A stretch of DNA of 64,000 nt from Frigoribacterium sp. Leaf415 (GTDB taxonomy: Bacteria; Actinomycetota; Actinomycetes; Actinomycetales; Microbacteriaceae): contig NZ_LMQR01000001.1 in the NCBI RefSeq assembly GCF_001424645.1, forward strand, positions 1,732,149 to 1,796,148, given 5' to 3'. The translations under genes and the position numbers were made by a program. This document shows positions 34,922 to 49,455 of this stretch, piece by piece. The first letter of the stretch is position 1; each line of letters starts with the position of its first letter. The notes beneath the pieces are model-generated. The model did not search any database and was not told the DNA's origin. It was given only the letters and a program-made list of their open reading frames with translations.

Positions 34922-36471
34922 CAGATGACTCCCTCGGTGGCGGCGGTCTGCTCGGTCGCGCTCAGGTCGGGCGCGCGCGAGATGAGCGTGTGGCCCCAGC
35001 CCTGCTCGAGCAACTGCTCGAGGGCGGCGCCGTAGGTGTAGAGGCGGGCGTCGCCGCGCGCGGGGGCCATGAACTGCAACCCCGTCGGCAGACCGTCTTC
35101 TTCGGCCAGGCCCATCGGCACCGTGATGCCGGGGATGCCGGCCAGGTTGGCGGGGATGGTCGTGATGTCGTTGAGGTACATCGCCAGCGGGTCGTCGATC
35201 TTCTCGCCGAGCCGGAACGCCGTGGTGGGCGCCGACGGCGAGACGAGCACGTCGACCTGGTCGAACGCGGCCGCGAAGTCGCGCTGCACGAGGGTGCGCA
35301 CCTTCTGCGCGCTGCCGTAGTAGGCGTCGTAGTAGCCGGCGCTCAGGGCGTACGTGCCGAGGATGATGCGGCGCTTCACCTCGGGGCCGAAGCCGGCCTC
35401 ACGGGTGGCGGCCATGACGTCCTCGACGGTGCCGCCGCCCTCGGGGACGACCCGCAGGCCGAAGCGCACCGAGTCGAACTTGGCGAGGTTGCTCGACGCC
35501 TCGGCCGGGAGGATCAGGTAGTAGGCGCTGATCGCGTGCTCGAAGCTCGGGGCCGAGATCTCGACGATCTCGGCACCGGCCGCGCTCATGAGCTCGAGGG
35601 CCTCGGCGAAGCGGGCCTTGACGCCGGCCTGGAAGCCCTCGCCGTTCAGCTCGCGGACGACGCCGACGCGGACGCCCTTCAGGGCGCCGCCGGCGAGACC
35701 GGTGCGGGCCGCCTCGGTGAACGACGGCCAGGCGTCGCGCAGCGAGGTGGAGTCGCGAGGGTCGTGCCCGGTGATGACGTCGTGCAGCATGGCGCTGTCG
35801 AGCACGGTGCGGCTGACGGGACCGACCTGGTCGAGCGAGCTGGCCAGGGCGATCGCGCCGTAGCGGCTGACCGACCCGTAGGTCGGCTTGACCCCGACGG
35901 TGCCGGTGACGGCGCCGGGCTGGCGGATCGACCCGCCGGTGTCGCTGCCGAGGGCGAGGGGCGCCTCGAAGGCGGCGACGGCAGCCGCCGAGCCACCGCC
36001 CGACCCGCCGGGGATGCGGTCGAGCGACCAGGGGTTGTGCGTGGGCCCGTAGGCCGAGAACTCGGTCGACGAACCCATGGCGAACTCGTCCATGTTCGTC
36101 TTGCCGAGCGGGACCAGGTCGGCCGCACGCAGCTTGGCGACGACGGTCGCGTCGTAGGGCGGCACCCAGCCCTCGAGGATCTTGCTGCCCGAGGTCGACG
36201 GCATGTCGATCGTGCACAGCACGTCTTTGATGGCGATCGGGACGCCGGCGAGCGGGCCGAGGGCCTCGCCCGCGGCACGACGACGGTCGACGTCGGCGGC
36301 CGTGTCGAGCGCGGCCGAGCTGACGTGCAGGAAGGCGTGGACGTCGCCGTCGACCGCCTCGATGCGGTCGAGGTGGGCGCGCGTGACGTCGACCGACGAC
36401 ACGTCGCCGGCGGCGAGGCGGGTCGACAGCTCGGCGGCGGACAGGTGGACGAGCGAGGTGGTGTCGGTCAT
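34921..36471 (-). CDS. gatA: Asp-tRNA(Asn)/Glu-tRNA(Gln) amidotransferase subunit A
   Basis: The glutaminase/amidase subunit of GatCAB, releasing ammonia from glutamine. The 516-aa protein has the amidase-signature triad: Lys in PIAIKDVLC, the cis-Ser in [12 protein letters not shown], and the nucleophile Ser in [24 protein letters not shown] and [10 protein letters not shown] are also typical. GGAGAAG precedes the ATG. Only 2 bases separate it from gatC. Confidence 0.97.
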   Translation of the reverse strand: MTDTTSLVHLSAAELSTRLAAGDVSSVDVTRAHLDRIEAVDGDVHAFLHVSSAALDTAADVDRRRAAGEALGPLAGVPIAIKDVLCTIDMPSTSGSKILEGWVPPYDATVVAKLRAADLVPLGKTNMDEFAMGSSTEFSAYGPTHNPWSLDRIPGGSGGGSAAAVAAFEAPLALGSDTGGSIRQPGAVTGTVGVKPTYGSVSRYGAIALASSLDQVGPVSRTVLDSAMLHDVITGHDPRDSTSLRDAWPSFTEAARTGLAGGALKGVRVGVVRELNGEGFQAGVKARFAEALELMSAAGAEIVEISAPSFEHAISAYYLILPAEASSNLAKFDSVRFGLRVVPEGGGTVEDVMAATREAGFGPEVKRRIILGTYALSAGYYDAYYGSAQKVRTLVQRDFAAAFDQVDVLVSPSAPTTAFRLGEKIDDPLAMYLNDITTIPANLAGIPGITVPMGLAEEDGLPTGLQFMAPARGDARLYTYGAALEQLLEQGWGHTLISRAPDLSATEQTAATEGVI

Positions 36472-36473
36472 GG

Positions 36474-36773
36474 CTACTGCTCTTCTCCCAGGATCGCGCT
36501 CACCCGGAAGCGCGAGCCGTCGTGGTCGGGGGCGCCGGACAGCGCCTGCTCGGCCGTGAGCGTCTCGCCCACGACGTCGGGCCGGAACACGTTCTCGAGC
36601 GGGATGGGGTGGCTGGTCGCGGGGACGTCGTCGGTCGCGACCTCTCGGACCTTGGCGACGCTGTCGACGATGTGGCCGAGCTCGGCGGTCATCGTGTCGA
36701 TCTCGGCCTCGGTGAGGGCGATGCGGGCGAGACCGGCGAGGTGCTGCACCTGCTCGCGCGTGATTTCGGACAT
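36474..36773 (-). CDS. gatC: Asp-tRNA(Asn)/Glu-tRNA(Gln) amidotransferase subunit C
   Basis: The small GatCAB assembly subunit, 99 aa. It shows the typical [17 protein letters not shown] helix, an [16 protein letters not shown] stretch and [21 protein letters not shown] lies before the ATG. It is the first gene of the gatCAB operon, whose order gatC-gatA-gatB is standard in actinobacteria. Confidence 0.95.
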   Translation of the reverse strand: MSEITREQVQHLAGLARIALTEAEIDTMTAELGHIVDSVAKVREVATDDVPATSHPIPLENVFRPDVVGETLTAEQALSGAPDHDGSRFRVSAILGEEQ

Positions 36774-36827
36774 GCTTCTCTCTCACGTGGTCGTGCGGGG
36801 GTACCGCGGCGGGGGTACCGCACGATT

Positions 36828-38102
36828 CTACGGGGCGGCACCGACGCCGGGGCCCCGGTCCGCCGCAGGGCCCCCGGCCGCCGCGCGGCGGGCCACGAGC
36901 CAGAGCCCCGCCCCCGCCGCGGCGAACGCCGAGGCCAGCACGATCCAGCCGGGGGTGCCGAGCCCGATCGCGGTCTGCGTCACCACGACCGGCGCGAGCA
37001 TCCCCCCGATCGCGGACCCGGTGCCGTAGACGCCCTGGTAGGCGCCGGCCCGCTCGGGGTCGGCGAGCTCGAAGCCGAGCCCCCAGCCGCCGGCCGACAG
37101 GTGCACCTCGGCGAGCGAGTGGGCCGCGGCGGCCGCGAGCAGCACGACGACGGCGACGACGGGTGACCCGGTCGCGGCGGCGGCCCAGAGGGCGCAGGCG
37201 ACCACCATGAGGAGTCCGCCGACGAGACTGGCGCGACCCGCGCCTCCCACGTCGTGGGTCCCTCGGGAGAGCGGGATCTGCAGGGCGATCACGATCGCCG
37301 TGTTCATCAGCAACAGAACCGACACGACCGCCGCCGGCGCCTCGGTGTGCTGGGTCACCCACACCGGGACGCCCACCTCGAACAGGCCGAACTGCACGGT
37401 CGTCACGGCACCGAGCACGGTGACCGCGAGGTAGCGCCGGTCCCGCAGCGGCGAGCGCCCCGGAGCCCGCTCGCCACGGACGCGGGGCACGGGGGCCGGA
37501 TCGACGTACGGCACCCTCACGATCCAGACGACGCTGGCCAGGAACAGCACGCCGCCCATCACGAGGGCACCCCGGTAGACCACGGCGTCGTCGACCACGA
37601 GCGCGACGCCCGCCACGGCCGTTCCGATCGCGATGCCGACGTTGGTCACGACCCGCATGGTGGCGCGCGCCGAGACCCTGGCCGGGCCGACGAACGCCCG
37701 CGCCAGCAGGGCCGAGCGCGCCGACTGGGCCGTGCCCTGGCTGCCCACGACGACGCAGGCGGCCGCCAGGTAGGACGCGAACCCGTCGACGACGGCGTAC
37801 CCGAGCAGGCCGCAGGCCATCACCGCGGTGGCGACCACGAGCAGCCGCTTCGCCCCCACCCGGTCGGCGAGGTAGCCGCCGCCGAACGAGGCGACGACCC
37901 CGACGGCGCCCGCGATCGTGAGCCCCGCACCGACCGACAGGGCGGAGAGCCCGACCACCCGCGTCATGTAGATGACCGTCAGGGTGAAGAACAGTCCGCG
38001 GCCGACCGTGCCGACCAGCGTCGACGCGAGCAGGCCGCGCAGCACCGGGTCCTGGCTCCGGAAGCGCTCGAGGGGCCGACGGAGGAGGCGGGGCGTGGTC
38101 AT
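36828..38102 (-). CDS. MFS transporter
   Basis: A 424-aa major-facilitator protein with about 12 hydrophobic segments. The first loop has [15 protein letters not shown], the signature between helices 2 and 3, and a central cytosolic loop runs near residues 200-225. It looks like a drug/metabolite exporter, substrate unknown. The ATG has CAGAGT exactly 6 bases upstream. It lies downstream of the hydrolase gene, separated by a 9-bp tandem repeat. Confidence 0.85.
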   Translation of the reverse strand: MTTPRLLRRPLERFRSQDPVLRGLLASTLVGTVGRGLFFTLTVIYMTRVVGLSALSVGAGLTIAGAVGVVASFGGGYLADRVGAKRLLVVATAVMACGLLGYAVVDGFASYLAAACVVVGSQGTAQSARSALLARAFVGPARVSARATMRVVTNVGIAIGTAVAGVALVVDDAVVYRGALVMGGVLFLASVVWIVRVPYVDPAPVPRVRGERAPGRSPLRDRRYLAVTVLGAVTTVQFGLFEVGVPVWVTQHTEAPAAVVSVLLLMNTAIVIALQIPLSRGTHDVGGAGRASLVGGLLMVVACALWAAAATGSPVVAVVVLLAAAAAHSLAEVHLSAGGWGLGFELADPERAGAYQGVYGTGSAIGGMLAPVVVTQTAIGLGTPGWIVLASAFAAAGAGLWLVARRAAAGGPAADRGPGVGAAP

Positions 38103-38108
38103 CGGTCG

Positions 38109-38114
38109 ACTCTG
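38109..38114 (-). promoter_or_regulatory. -10 element CAGAGT, leaderless start
   Basis: On the minus strand CAGAGT precedes the MFS ATG by 6 bases. Confidence 0.45.
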
Positions 38115-38160
38115 GACCGCCCCGGCCCGCGCCTCCAAATCGACGCCCCCGCCGGGCGGC

Positions 38161-38206
38161 GTCGCGCCCGTCGCGCCCGTCACACCCGTCACGCCCGTCG
38201 CGCCCG
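38161..38206. repeat. 9-bp tandem repeat, about five units
   Basis: Units GTCGCGCCC, GTCGCGCCC, GTCACACCC, GTCACGCCC, GTCGCGCCC run directly up to the stop codon of the hydrolase gene. It is a likely slippage tract; no function is evident. Confidence 0.85.
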
Positions 38207-39664
38207 TCAGTCGCGGAAGTACACGTCCTGGGGCCGCACCACCGTGAGCACCGGTGCCTCGGGGCCACCCCGGCCGGGGTCGCCGGCACGACCGTCGACG
38301 AGCACCCCGTGCCCCAGCCCGATCAGGGCCAGGCTGCGCATCGACTCGGTGCCGGCGCGGAAGTAGTCGTTGTGGCCGAGGGCACCGGTCAGGGCACGGC
38401 CCGTCACCGTGTCGGCGCCACCGCCCATGTGCAGCACGACGGCACCGAAGGCCGCCGCCGCCGGGTCGGCCCCGAAGAACCCGCTGCCCGCCACGGGGTC
38501 GAAGCTGCCGGCCGCCGCGTAGACGTCGGTTCCGCGGACGGCCAGGTCGCCTGCATCGGGCACGACGCTGCCGGGCGACCCGAGCAGCACCAGCGAGTCC
38601 ACCGCGACGCGGCCCGACGACAGGGCGATCGTCGCCGTCGTCGAACCGTACGAGTGCGCCATGACCGACACCCGCGGTTCGTCGTCCGCGCGCGCCGCGT
38701 CGAGTCCCTCGAGGGCACCCTCGAGATGGGCGGCCCCCCGCTCGGCCAGGCCGAGGTCGTAGAAGTTCGTCAGGTCGGGCGTCTGGTAGCCCATCCAGGC
38801 CACGACGGCGACGGTCGGCACGGGGCCCGGGCCGCTGCGCCCCAGCAACGTCGCCCAGGTGGCCTGCTCGTCGTGCAGCGCGCCGGCGGTGTTGGTCCAG
38901 TCGACGAGCTGGTCCGACACGGTGAAGAGCATGCCGGGCACGAGCACGCTGACGTCGTCGGCCGTGTCGAGGTCGCCGACGGTGACGGCCGCCCGGCCGG
39001 GCAGGACCGTGTCGAGGGCGACGAGGTGCCGGTCGGCCGTCCCGGCGAAGGGCACGTCGTGGGTCGCACCGTCGAGGGTCGCCCGCACCTGCTCGAGCAT
39101 CGCGAGGCGCCGGGGGTCGTCCGATCGCTCGGCGTCGGAGCCGATGCGCCCGGCGACGGCCGTGGTGGCGTCCCGCAGGAACTGACGGTTGGCGGTGTCG
39201 CGGACCGAGTACGGGACGCCCTCGAGGTTGCCCACGACGCCGGGCACGGCGTGCGCGAGGACCGTCCGTCGGCCGTCGTCCAGGTCGGACCACCAGGCCG
39301 CCGCGTCCTCGGGCGGGACCTGCTCGCCGACCGCTGCCACGAGCGCGGCCGCGTCGTCACCGTCGGCGTCGAGCGTCGCGGCGAACCGCTCGACCCCGGC
39401 CGAGGAGGCGCGGGCCAGCTGGTCGAGGCAGGCCTCGGCCGAGAACGTGGTCGCCTCGACCCCCCGGCAGCCGTCGAGCTCGGGCACGGCCCGCCCGTCC
39501 CGCACCGGGGCGGGCCCGGGGACGTCGTGGTCGGACGCCTGGACGAGCGGCGCGGCTGCCGGCCGGTCGACCGTCAGGACCGTCGCGGAAGGCACGGTCG
39601 GAGCATCGGCCACCCCGGCGAGGTGGACCGAGGCAGAGAGCATTGCTGTAGCGAGGAACAGCAC
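38207..39664 (-). CDS. Secreted alpha/beta hydrolase, DUF1023 type
   Basis: A 485-aa exported protein. The GTG start gives a hydrophobic [21 protein letters not shown] signal-like stretch (cleavage likely after ADA). A ~230-residue helical region precedes the hydrolase core with [10 protein letters not shown], the nucleophile elbow MAHSYGST, and a catalytic His candidate in GHNDYF. This layout fits DUF1023 alpha/beta hydrolases of actinobacteria. The substrate is unknown. Two palindromes lie upstream, one matching the glycan-operon operator. Confidence 0.75.
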   Translation of the reverse strand: MLFLATAMLSASVHLAGVADAPTVPSATVLTVDRPAAAPLVQASDHDVPGPAPVRDGRAVPELDGCRGVEATTFSAEACLDQLARASSAGVERFAATLDADGDDAAALVAAVGEQVPPEDAAAWWSDLDDGRRTVLAHAVPGVVGNLEGVPYSVRDTANRQFLRDATTAVAGRIGSDAERSDDPRRLAMLEQVRATLDGATHDVPFAGTADRHLVALDTVLPGRAAVTVGDLDTADDVSVLVPGMLFTVSDQLVDWTNTAGALHDEQATWATLLGRSGPGPVPTVAVVAWMGYQTPDLTNFYDLGLAERGAAHLEGALEGLDAARADDEPRVSVMAHSYGSTTATIALSSGRVAVDSLVLLGSPGSVVPDAGDLAVRGTDVYAAAGSFDPVAGSGFFGADPAAAAFGAVVLHMGGGADTVTGRALTGALGHNDYFRAGTESMRSLALIGLGHGVLVDGRAGDPGRGGPEAPVLTVVRPQDVYFRD

Positions 39665-39714
39665 GTCGGGTCTTCCCCCTCGTCACGTGCCTGTACCCCG
39701 GCTCCCTACTGCTG

Positions 39715-39731
39715 GAGGACGACACGTCCTC
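39715..39731. promoter_or_regulatory. Palindrome GAGGACG-ACA-CGTCCTC upstream of hydrolase gene
   Basis: Two perfect 7-base arms around ACA, 51-67 bp before the hydrolase GTG. It could be an operator or a leader hairpin. Confidence 0.45.
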
Positions 39732-39768
39732 ACATCTTAGGAAGGCAAAGTGCCCCTGACCAGGGAAA

Positions 39769-43259
<3,491 letters not shown>

Positions 43260-43265
43260 CCGACA

Positions 43266-43271
43266 AGTGTA
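43266..43271 (-). promoter_or_regulatory. -10 element TACACT, leaderless start of mnmA
   Basis: On the minus strand TACACT is followed by 6 bases and the mnmA ATG. A TAGGGT for the divergent MFS gene lies 12 bases further along the plus strand. Confidence 0.6.
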
Positions 43272-43298
43272 CGCAGCGGGCCTAGGGTGGCGGACGAC

Positions 43299-44549
43299 AT
43301 GTCTTCCTCCTCCCCCGCCTTCAGCATGCGGTCGGTGGCCCTCGCGGCGTTCCTGCCCGCGGCGCTCTTCGCCATCGGCGAGGGGGCCATCATCCCGATC
43401 ATCCCCGTCGTGGCGAGCGAGCTCGGTGCGTCGCTCCCCTTCGCCGGCTTCGTCGCCGCGCTCATCCTCGTGGGCGAGCTGATCGGCGACATCCCGAGCG
43501 GATGGCTCGTCAGCCGCATCGGCGAGCGCACCTCGATGATCGGCGCGTCGCTCGTCAGCATCGGCGGTCTCGTCACCTGCCTGCTGGCGCCGAACGAGAT
43601 CGTCCTCGCCGTCGGCGTGCTGGTCATCGGCCTCGCGACCGCGGTCTTCGCCCTCGCTCGGCACGCCTTCATGACGACCTTCGTGCCCGTCGAGATCCGC
43701 GCCCGGGCACTGTCGAGCCTCGGCGGCGTCTTCCGACTCGGCTACTTCGTCGGGCCGTTCCTGTCGGCCGGGGTCATCGAGCTGACCGGGTCCGTCCAGT
43801 CGGCGTTCGTCGTGCACATCGTCGGCTGCCTCGGTGCGGCCGTCGCGCTGCTCGTGCTGCGTGACCCGTCGGCGGCCTTCGGCGTCCGGCCGGGCCGCGG
43901 CACGGAGGACGGCGCCGAGCTCGTCGCGAGAGAGACCCAGGGGCTCTTCGGCACCCTCTGGCGCCACCGCGGCGTGCTGCTGAAGCTCGGCAGCGGGGCG
44001 GCCCTGATCGGGGCGATGCGCTCGGGCCGCCAGGTCATGCTCCCCCTCTGGGCCGTCAGCATCGGTCTCGGGGCGTCCGAGACCGCGATCATCATCGGCA
44101 TCGCCGGCGCCGTGGACTTCGCGTTGTTCTACACGAGCGGCCAGATCATGGACCGCTTCGGGCGCCTCTGGAGCGCCGTCCCCTGCATGGTCGGCCTCGG
44201 CCTCTCGTACCTCGCGCTGTCGGTCACGCACGACCTCGACGCGAACGTCGGCTGGTTCGTCACCGTCGCCGTCCTGATGTCCCTGGCCAACGGCGTCGGC
44301 AGCGGCATCCTCATGACGCTCGGCGCCGACCTGGCCGACAAGGGCGACCCCGCGCCCTTCCTCGGCGCGTGGCGCTTCACCGGGGACGCCGGCAGCGCGG
44401 CCGCTCCGCTCCTCATCTCCGGGGTGACCGCCGTCGTGTCGATCTCGCTCGCCAGCGGGGTGATGGGCGCGCTCGGTCTCGTGGGTGCGGCGATCCTCGT
44501 GCGCTACGTGCCCCGGTACTCACCGCACGTGCCCCGCTCGAAGCGCTAG
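43299..44549 (+). CDS. MFS transporter
   Basis: A 416-aa major-facilitator protein with ~12 hydrophobic segments. It has [19 protein letters not shown] at the helix 2-3 loop and [15 protein letters not shown] in helix 5, a typical exporter motif C region. The substrate is unknown. The ATG at 43299 has no Shine-Dalgarno; TAGGGT lies 10 bases upstream, leaving a very short leader. The gene ends just before tRNA-Leu. Confidence 0.85.
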   Translation: MSSSSPAFSMRSVALAAFLPAALFAIGEGAIIPIIPVVASELGASLPFAGFVAALILVGELIGDIPSGWLVSRIGERTSMIGASLVSIGGLVTCLLAPNEIVLAVGVLVIGLATAVFALARHAFMTTFVPVEIRARALSSLGGVFRLGYFVGPFLSAGVIELTGSVQSAFVVHIVGCLGAAVALLVLRDPSAAFGVRPGRGTEDGAELVARETQGLFGTLWRHRGVLLKLGSGAALIGAMRSGRQVMLPLWAVSIGLGASETAIIIGIAGAVDFALFYTSGQIMDRFGRLWSAVPCMVGLGLSYLALSVTHDLDANVGWFVTVAVLMSLANGVGSGILMTLGADLADKGDPAPFLGAWRFTGDAGSAAAPLLISGVTAVVSISLASGVMGALGLVGAAILVRYVPRYSPHVPRSKR

Positions 44550-44604
44550 CGCCTCCTCGTCCGCCGTTCCGGCCGGGGGCCGTCGTCGGTACACTCGGTC
44601 TTCC

Positions 44605-44686
44605 GCGGGAGTGGTGGAATTGGCAGACACGCAGGATTTAGGTTCCTGTGCTTTCGAGCGTGAGGGTTCAAGTCCCTTCTCCCGCA
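44605..44686 (+). tRNA. tRNA-Leu (anticodon TAG)
   Basis: Class II tRNA. The acceptor GCGGGAG pairs with CTCCCGC, followed by discriminator A. The anticodon stem CAGGA/TCCTG encloses TTTAGGT with TAG at 44639-44641. A long variable arm, a TTCAAGT T-loop and a TGGCAGACA D-loop region are present. The CCA end is not encoded. It reads CUA and probably other CUN codons. Confidence 0.95.
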
Positions 44687-44738
44687 CGACCCATCTGAGG
44701 CCCCGGGCACGCCGGCGACCACGACCGGAGAACACCCG

Positions 44739-45446
44739 ATGCTGCCCCTCGTCTCCATCCCCTGGCTCAACCCCGAGTACCTGCTCACGTCCTTCGGCCC
44801 GTGGGCCGTGCTCGGCGTCTGCCTCCTCGTCTTCGCCGAGACGGGTCTTCTCGTCGGCTTCCTGTTCCCGGGCGACACGTTGTTGATCATCACGGGCATC
44901 CTCGCCGCGACCAACCCCGGGGCCCTCGGCCTGCCGATCTGGCTCATCGCGATCTTCATCAGCATCGCCGCGTTCGCCGGTGGCGAGCTCGGCTACCTGA
45001 TCGGCCACAAGGTCGGCCCGCGCATCTTCGAGCGGAAGGAGAGCGGGCTGTTCAGCGTCGCCAACGTCAACCGCACGAACGCCTTCTTCGAGCGGTTCGG
45101 CCCGATGGCCGTCATCATCGCCCGGTTCGTCCCGGTGATCCGCACCTTCGCGCCGATCATGGCCGGCGTCGGCCACATGAGCTACCGGCGTTACTCGCTG
45201 TTCAACGCCATCGGTGCGGTCGTCTGGGGCATGGGCATCACGCTGGCGGGCTTCGGCATCGGGCACATCCCGCCCGTCGCGGACTTCGTCAGCTCGTACA
45301 TCGACCTCATCCTGCTCGGGGCCGTGCTGGCCACGGTGATCCCGATCGCGATCCACTACTTCCACGGGGTGCACCAGGCCAAGAAGGCCGAGGCCTCGGG
45401 CGAGGTCGAGACGCCGCACGTCTCGTCCGCGCCGCACGACGCCTGA
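44739..45446 (+). CDS. DedA family membrane protein (copy 2)
   Basis: A 235-aa DedA protein. It has VFAETGLLVGFLFPGDTLLI (19-residue core motif), GGELGYLIGHKVG, the conserved FFERFGPMAVIIARFVPVIR and a following FAPIMAGVGHM. Both functional arginines are present, and the basic/polar tail is short. The FPGD and RFxPxxR motifs fit better with the canonical polyprenyl-phosphate/phospholipid flippase group than copy 1. GGAGAA precedes the ATG. Confidence 0.9.
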   Translation: MLPLVSIPWLNPEYLLTSFGPWAVLGVCLLVFAETGLLVGFLFPGDTLLIITGILAATNPGALGLPIWLIAIFISIAAFAGGELGYLIGHKVGPRIFERKESGLFSVANVNRTNAFFERFGPMAVIIARFVPVIRTFAPIMAGVGHMSYRRYSLFNAIGAVVWGMGITLAGFGIGHIPPVADFVSSYIDLILLGAVLATVIPIAIHYFHGVHQAKKAEASGEVETPHVSSAPHDA

Positions 45447-45503
45447 GCACCGCGGGCACGCAGGCGCCTGCCGGTCGGACGATCCCGAGGAGGCGCGCGC
45501 GGC

Positions 45504-46130
45504 TCAGTCCGCCAGCGCGGCCACCCGGGGTGCGATCGCCCGGAACGCCCGGGAGCGGTGGCTGACCGCGTTCTTCTCGTCCGCGGTGAGCTCGGCCGCG
45601 CTGCGGCTCTCGCCCTCGGGGCGGAACACGGGGTCGTAACCGTGCCCGTTCGAGCCGACCCGCGCCTCCAGCACCTCGCCGTGCCACTCGCCGTACTCGA
45701 CGTGCTCGACCCACTCGCTCGCCTCGGGCGGCCCGTCGGGGCCCTCGGCGCCGACGGGCGGCGGCACGACGAGGGCGGCGGCGCACGAGAACCACGCCGA
45801 GCGGTCGTCGGCACCGCCGAGCTCGGTCAGCAGCTTGTCGATGTTGTCGTCCGCGTCGCGGGTGCCGGCGTAGCGCGCCGAGTGGATGCCCGGAGCACCG
45901 CCGAGGGCCGCCGCCGAGATGCCGCTGTCGTCGGCGAGCGCGGGGAGTCCGGTGTGACGTGCTGCGGCGCGCGCCTTGATCAGGGCGTTGGCCGCGAAGG
46001 TGTCACCGTCCTCGACCGGCTCGGGGCCGTCGTAGGCGACCAGCTCGACGCCCGGCGCCGTCTCGGCGAGCAGCAGCCGCAGCTCGGCCACCTTGCCCTG
46101 GTTGTGCGTGGCGATGACGACGCGGGTCAT
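45504..46130 (-). CDS. rdgB: Non-canonical purine NTP pyrophosphatase
   Basis: House-cleaning enzyme that hydrolyses (d)ITP and dXTP. The 208-aa protein has the [11 protein letters not shown] start, FAANALIKA, the catalytic [17 protein letters not shown] and a GYDPVF motif near the end. The terminal SHRSRA is also conserved. It is longer than the E. coli enzyme (~197 aa) because of a Pro/Glu-rich loop before GHGYDP. Its ATG overlaps the rph stop by four bases. Confidence 0.95.
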   Translation of the reverse strand: MTRVVIATHNQGKVAELRLLLAETAPGVELVAYDGPEPVEDGDTFAANALIKARAAARHTGLPALADDSGISAAALGGAPGIHSARYAGTRDADDNIDKLLTELGGADDRSAWFSCAAALVVPPPVGAEGPDGPPEASEWVEHVEYGEWHGEVLEARVGSNGHGYDPVFRPEGESRSAAELTADEKNAVSHRSRAFRAIAPRVAALAD

Positions 46131-46873
46131 CGGCCGAGGGCCTCGCGCTGGAAGCGGCTCAGGTCGACGGCGCCGGCGACGGCGAGGTCCAGCAGGGAGT
46201 CGAGTTCGCGACGGTCGAAGGGCGCCCCCTCGGCCGTGCCCTGGACCTCGACGAACGACCCGCTGCCCGTGACGACGACGTTCATGTCGGTCTCGGCCCG
46301 GACGTCCTCGACGTACGCGAGGTCGAGCATGGGCTCGCCGTCGATGATGCCGACCGAGACGGCCGAGACGCTGTCGGTCAGCGGCGTGGCCTTCTGCCCG
46401 ACGAACTTCTTCTCGCGGCCCCACTCGATCGCCTGGGCGAGGGCGACGTAGGCCCCCGTGATCGCGGCGGTCCGGGTGCCGCCGTCGGCCTGCAGGACGT
46501 CGCAGTCGAGCACGATCGTGTTCTCGCCGAGGGCCTTGGTGTCGACCACGGCCCGGAGGCTGCGGCCGATGAGGCGCGAGATCTCGTGCGTGCGGCCGCC
46601 GATCTTGCCCTTGACGCTCTCGCGGTCGTTGCGCGAGTTGGTGGCCCGGGGCAGCATCGCGTACTCGGCGGTGACCCAGCCCTTGCCCTTGCCGGTCAGC
46701 CAGCGGGGCACGCCGTTCGTGAAGGACGCGGTGCACAGCACCTTCGTGCCACCGAACGTGATGAGGGCGCTTCCCTCGGCGTGGGCGCTCCAACCGGTCT
46801 CGATGGTGACGGGTCGCAGATCGGTGGTGCTGCGGCCGTCGGCGCGGACGGTCGTGCTCGTGGTGTCGGTCAT
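46127..46873 (-). CDS. rph: Ribonuclease PH
   Basis: Phosphorolytic 3' exoribonuclease that trims tRNA 3' ends. The 248-aa protein has the [12 protein letters not shown] start, [20 protein letters not shown] (here [17 protein letters not shown]), the conserved [16 protein letters not shown] and [20 protein letters not shown] precedes the ATG. It is coupled to rdgB, a common actinobacterial order. Confidence 0.96.
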   Translation of the reverse strand: MTDTTSTTVRADGRSTTDLRPVTIETGWSAHAEGSALITFGGTKVLCTASFTNGVPRWLTGKGKGWVTAEYAMLPRATNSRNDRESVKGKIGGRTHEISRLIGRSLRAVVDTKALGENTIVLDCDVLQADGGTRTAAITGAYVALAQAIEWGREKKFVGQKATPLTDSVSAVSVGIIDGEPMLDLAYVEDVRAETDMNVVVTGSGSFVEVQGTAEGAPFDRRELDSLLDLAVAGAVDLSRFQREALGR

Positions 46874-46945
46874 GGTGCCTTCTCTCGGCGGTGGTGGTCG
46901 GATGGCGATCGGGGTCGTCGACCCGGGGGACGCAGGAGGCGCGGG

Positions 46946-47800
46946 TCAGGTCCGTTCGACGGGGCGGAGGTTCGTGGGCAACTCGATCGCCCCCGTCTCG
47001 AGGTGGCCGACGCGCGAGACCTCGGGCCCCAGGAACCGTCGGGCCAGGCGCAGGAACGCCTTCTCGTCGGGCCCGGTGGCCTCGAACTCGTGGTGTGGCT
47101 CGCCGCGGTCGGTGCGCTCGAGCCCGTGCTGGACGAGGGTTCGGTAGACGTCGGCCGCGGTCTCTTCGGCGCTGGACACGAGCCGGACGTCGGGGCCCAC
47201 GACGTACTGCACGGCGGCCGACATGAGGGGGTAGTGGGTGCAGCCCAGGACGAGGGTGTCGATGCCGGCGTCGCGCAGCGGGGCGAGGTAGCCCTCGGCG
47301 ACGGCCCGCAGCTCGGGGCTCGACGTGTCGCCCGCCTCGACGAACTCGACGAAGCGCGGGCAGGCCTGCGTGAACAACTCGAGACCCGCGGCGGCGGCGA
47401 AGGCGTCCTCGTAGGCCCGCGAGTTGATCGTGCCCTCGGTGCCGATCACGCCGATGCGGCCGTTGCGCGTCTGCTGCACGGCCGCGCGCACGGCCGGCTG
47501 GATCACCTCGACCACGGGGATGCCCGCGCCGATCGTGTATCGCTCACGGGCGTCGCGCAGCACCGCGGACGACGCGGTGTTGCACGCGATGACCAGCAGC
47601 TTGACGCCCTGGGCGACGAGGTCGTCCATCACGGCGAGGGCGTACTCGCGCACCTGGGCGATGGGCTTCGGTCCGTACGGCGAGTGGGCCGTGTCGCCCA
47701 CGTACCGGATCGACTCGTGCGGCAGCTGGTCGATGATCGCCCGCGACACGGTCAGGCCGCCGACGCCGCTGTCGAAGACTCCGATGGGTGCGTCCGTCAC
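46946..47800 (-). CDS. murI: Glutamate racemase
   Basis: Makes D-glutamate for peptidoglycan. The 284-aa protein begins [18 protein letters not shown]. The catalytic cysteines lie in IACNTASS and [17 protein letters not shown] and a C-terminal EETA motif are typical. The start is ambiguous between GTG at 47800 and GTG at 47806. The former fits homologue length and lies 8 bases from a TAGGCT hexamer, so a short leader is likely. It is divergent from pncB. Confidence 0.94.
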   Translation of the reverse strand: MTDAPIGVFDSGVGGLTVSRAIIDQLPHESIRYVGDTAHSPYGPKPIAQVREYALAVMDDLVAQGVKLLVIACNTASSAVLRDARERYTIGAGIPVVEVIQPAVRAAVQQTRNGRIGVIGTEGTINSRAYEDAFAAAAGLELFTQACPRFVEFVEAGDTSSPELRAVAEGYLAPLRDAGIDTLVLGCTHYPLMSAAVQYVVGPDVRLVSSAEETAADVYRTLVQHGLERTDRGEPHHEFEATGPDEKAFLRLARRFLGPEVSRVGHLETGAIELPTNLRPVERT

Positions 47801-47854
47801 GACCACGAAGCCTACCCGTCGCGAGCCGCGAGGCCCGGGACGACCCCGCGAGCC

Positions 47855-47860
47855 TAGGCT
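47855..47860 (+). promoter_or_regulatory. -10 element TAGGCT, leaderless start of pncB
   Basis: TAGGCT, 6 bases, then the GTG at 47867. Confidence 0.6.
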
Positions 47861-47866
47861 GGCGGG

Positions 47867-49156
47867 GTGACCAGCGCACTGTTGACCGACCGGTACGAGC
47901 TCACCATGGTGGAGGCCGCCCTCAAGGCGGGCACGGCCCACCGGGACAGCGTCTTCGAGGTGTTCGCCCGACGCCTGCCCGAGGGGCGGCGTTACGGCAT
48001 CGTCGCGGGCACCGGTCGCTTCCTCGAACTGCTCGCCGACTTCCGGTTCGGCGACGACGAGGTGGCCTGGCTGCGCGAGGCGGGGGTCGTGGACGCCACG
48101 ACGGCCGACTGGCTGGCCGACTACCGGTTCTCGGGTGACATCTGGGGCTACGCCGAGGGCGAGGTGTACCTGCCCGGGTCGCCGCTGCTGGTCATCGAGT
48201 CGACGTTCGCCGAGGCCGTGCTGCTCGAGACCCTGGCGCTGAGCGTCTTCAACTACGACTCGGCCGTGGCAAGCGCGGCGGCGCGCATGGTCTCGGCCGC
48301 CGACGGACGCCCCCTCGCCGAGATGGGCTCACGCCGCACGGGCGAACGCAGCGCCGTGGCCGCGGCCCGGGCCGCCTACATCGCGGGCTTCGGCGCCACG
48401 AGCAACCTCGAGGCCGGCCGGTCGTGGGGCGTTCCGACGATGGGCACCGCGGCCCACGCGTTCACGCTGTTGCACGACACCGAAGAGGACGCCTTCCGCG
48501 CCCAGGTCGACACCCTGGGGCCGGGCACGACCCTGCTCGTCGACACCTACGACATCCCCGAGGCCGTGGCCACGGCCGTCCGGGTGGCCGGGCCGGGTCT
48601 CGGAGCGGTGCGCATCGACAGCGGCGACCTGCCGTCGCTGGTGGGGCAGGTCCGTACCCAGCTCGACGAACTCGGCGCGACGGGGGCGAAGATCACCGTC
48701 ACGAACGACCTCGACGAGTACACGATCGCCGCCCTGCGCGCGGCCCCGGTCGACTCCTTCGGCGTGGGCACGTCCGTCGTCTCGGGCTCGGGCCACCCGG
48801 CCGCCGGCATGGTCTTCAAGCTGGTCGCCCGTCGCGGGGACGACGGCGACTGGGTCTCGGTGGCCAAGAAGTCGGCCGACAAGGCCACGGTCGGCGGACG
48901 GAAGTCCCCCGTGCGCGTGATCGTCGACGGGGTCGCCACCCGCGAACTCATCCGCGTCGGATCATCCGAGGTCGCGACCGGGGAACGCTCGCTGCACGTG
49001 CCGCTCGTGACGGCCGGCGAGATCGACACCCGTCACACAGGAGCCGAGGGCGTGGCCCGCGCGCGCCTCCATCGGGCCGCGGCCGTGGCCGAACTGCCCG
49101 ACCAGGCGCTGCGGCTGGGCCGTGGCGAGCCGGTCGTCCCGACCGTCTACGCCTGA
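47867..49156 (+). CDS. pncB: Nicotinate phosphoribosyltransferase
   Basis: Salvages nicotinate into NAD synthesis using PRPP. The 429-aa protein has the [18 protein letters not shown] start, [25 protein letters not shown] and the phosphoryl-acceptor histidine in [10 protein letters not shown]. The phosphate-binding IDSGDLPSL region and TNDLDEY follow. GTG start, leaderless by the adjacent hexamer. It is convergent with the DUF3039 gene, 13 bp away. Confidence 0.95.
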   Translation: MTSALLTDRYELTMVEAALKAGTAHRDSVFEVFARRLPEGRRYGIVAGTGRFLELLADFRFGDDEVAWLREAGVVDATTADWLADYRFSGDIWGYAEGEVYLPGSPLLVIESTFAEAVLLETLALSVFNYDSAVASAAARMVSAADGRPLAEMGSRRTGERSAVAAARAAYIAGFGATSNLEAGRSWGVPTMGTAAHAFTLLHDTEEDAFRAQVDTLGPGTTLLVDTYDIPEAVATAVRVAGPGLGAVRIDSGDLPSLVGQVRTQLDELGATGAKITVTNDLDEYTIAALRAAPVDSFGVGTSVVSGSGHPAAGMVFKLVARRGDDGDWVSVAKKSADKATVGGRKSPVRVIVDGVATRELIRVGSSEVATGERSLHVPLVTAGEIDTRHTGAEGVARARLHRAAAVAELPDQALRLGRGEPVVPTVYA

Positions 49157-49169
49157 AACGGCTCCGGCG

Positions 49170-49430
49170 TCATTCGGACGTCATCTTCTCGTAGATCTCT
49201 TTGCAGGTCGGGCACACCGGGAACTTCTCGGGATCGCGACCAGGCGTCCATTTCTTGCCACAGAGCGCCTTGACCGGCTTGCCGCTCAGCGCGGACTCCA
49301 TGATCTTGTCCTTCTTCACGTAGTGCGAGAAGCGCTCGTGGTCGCCCGGGTCGATCGCCTCGTCGTTCAGGAGCTTCTCGAGCTCGCGGTCCATGACGTC
49401 GAGGCCGCCGCCCGTCTGCGTGTCAGTCAT
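49170..49430 (-). CDS. DUF3039 family protein
   Basis: An 86-aa conserved actinobacterial protein of unknown function. It has HERFSHYVKKDKI, then a KALCGKKWTPGRDP segment and CPTCKEIYE, giving a C-x(n)-CxxC zinc-ribbon-like set. It is cytosolic. The start ATG is fixed by TACGAT exactly 6 bases upstream with no ribosome site. A metal-binding or nucleic-acid-binding role is plausible but not shown. Confidence 0.85.
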   Translation of the reverse strand: MTDTQTGGGLDVMDRELEKLLNDEAIDPGDHERFSHYVKKDKIMESALSGKPVKALCGKKWTPGRDPEKFPVCPTCKEIYEKMTSE

Positions 49431-49436
49431 GCAGAC

Positions 49437-49442
49437 ATCGTA
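49437..49442 (-). promoter_or_regulatory. -10 element TACGAT, leaderless start
   Basis: On the minus strand TACGAT precedes the DUF3039 ATG by 6 bases. Confidence 0.6.
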
Positions 49443-49455
49443 CGTCGACCTCGAC

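Noticed and set aside
44605..44686. Integration (attachment) site at tRNA-Leu
   Set aside because: No integrase, no direct repeat of the tRNA 3' end and no foreign-looking genes nearby.
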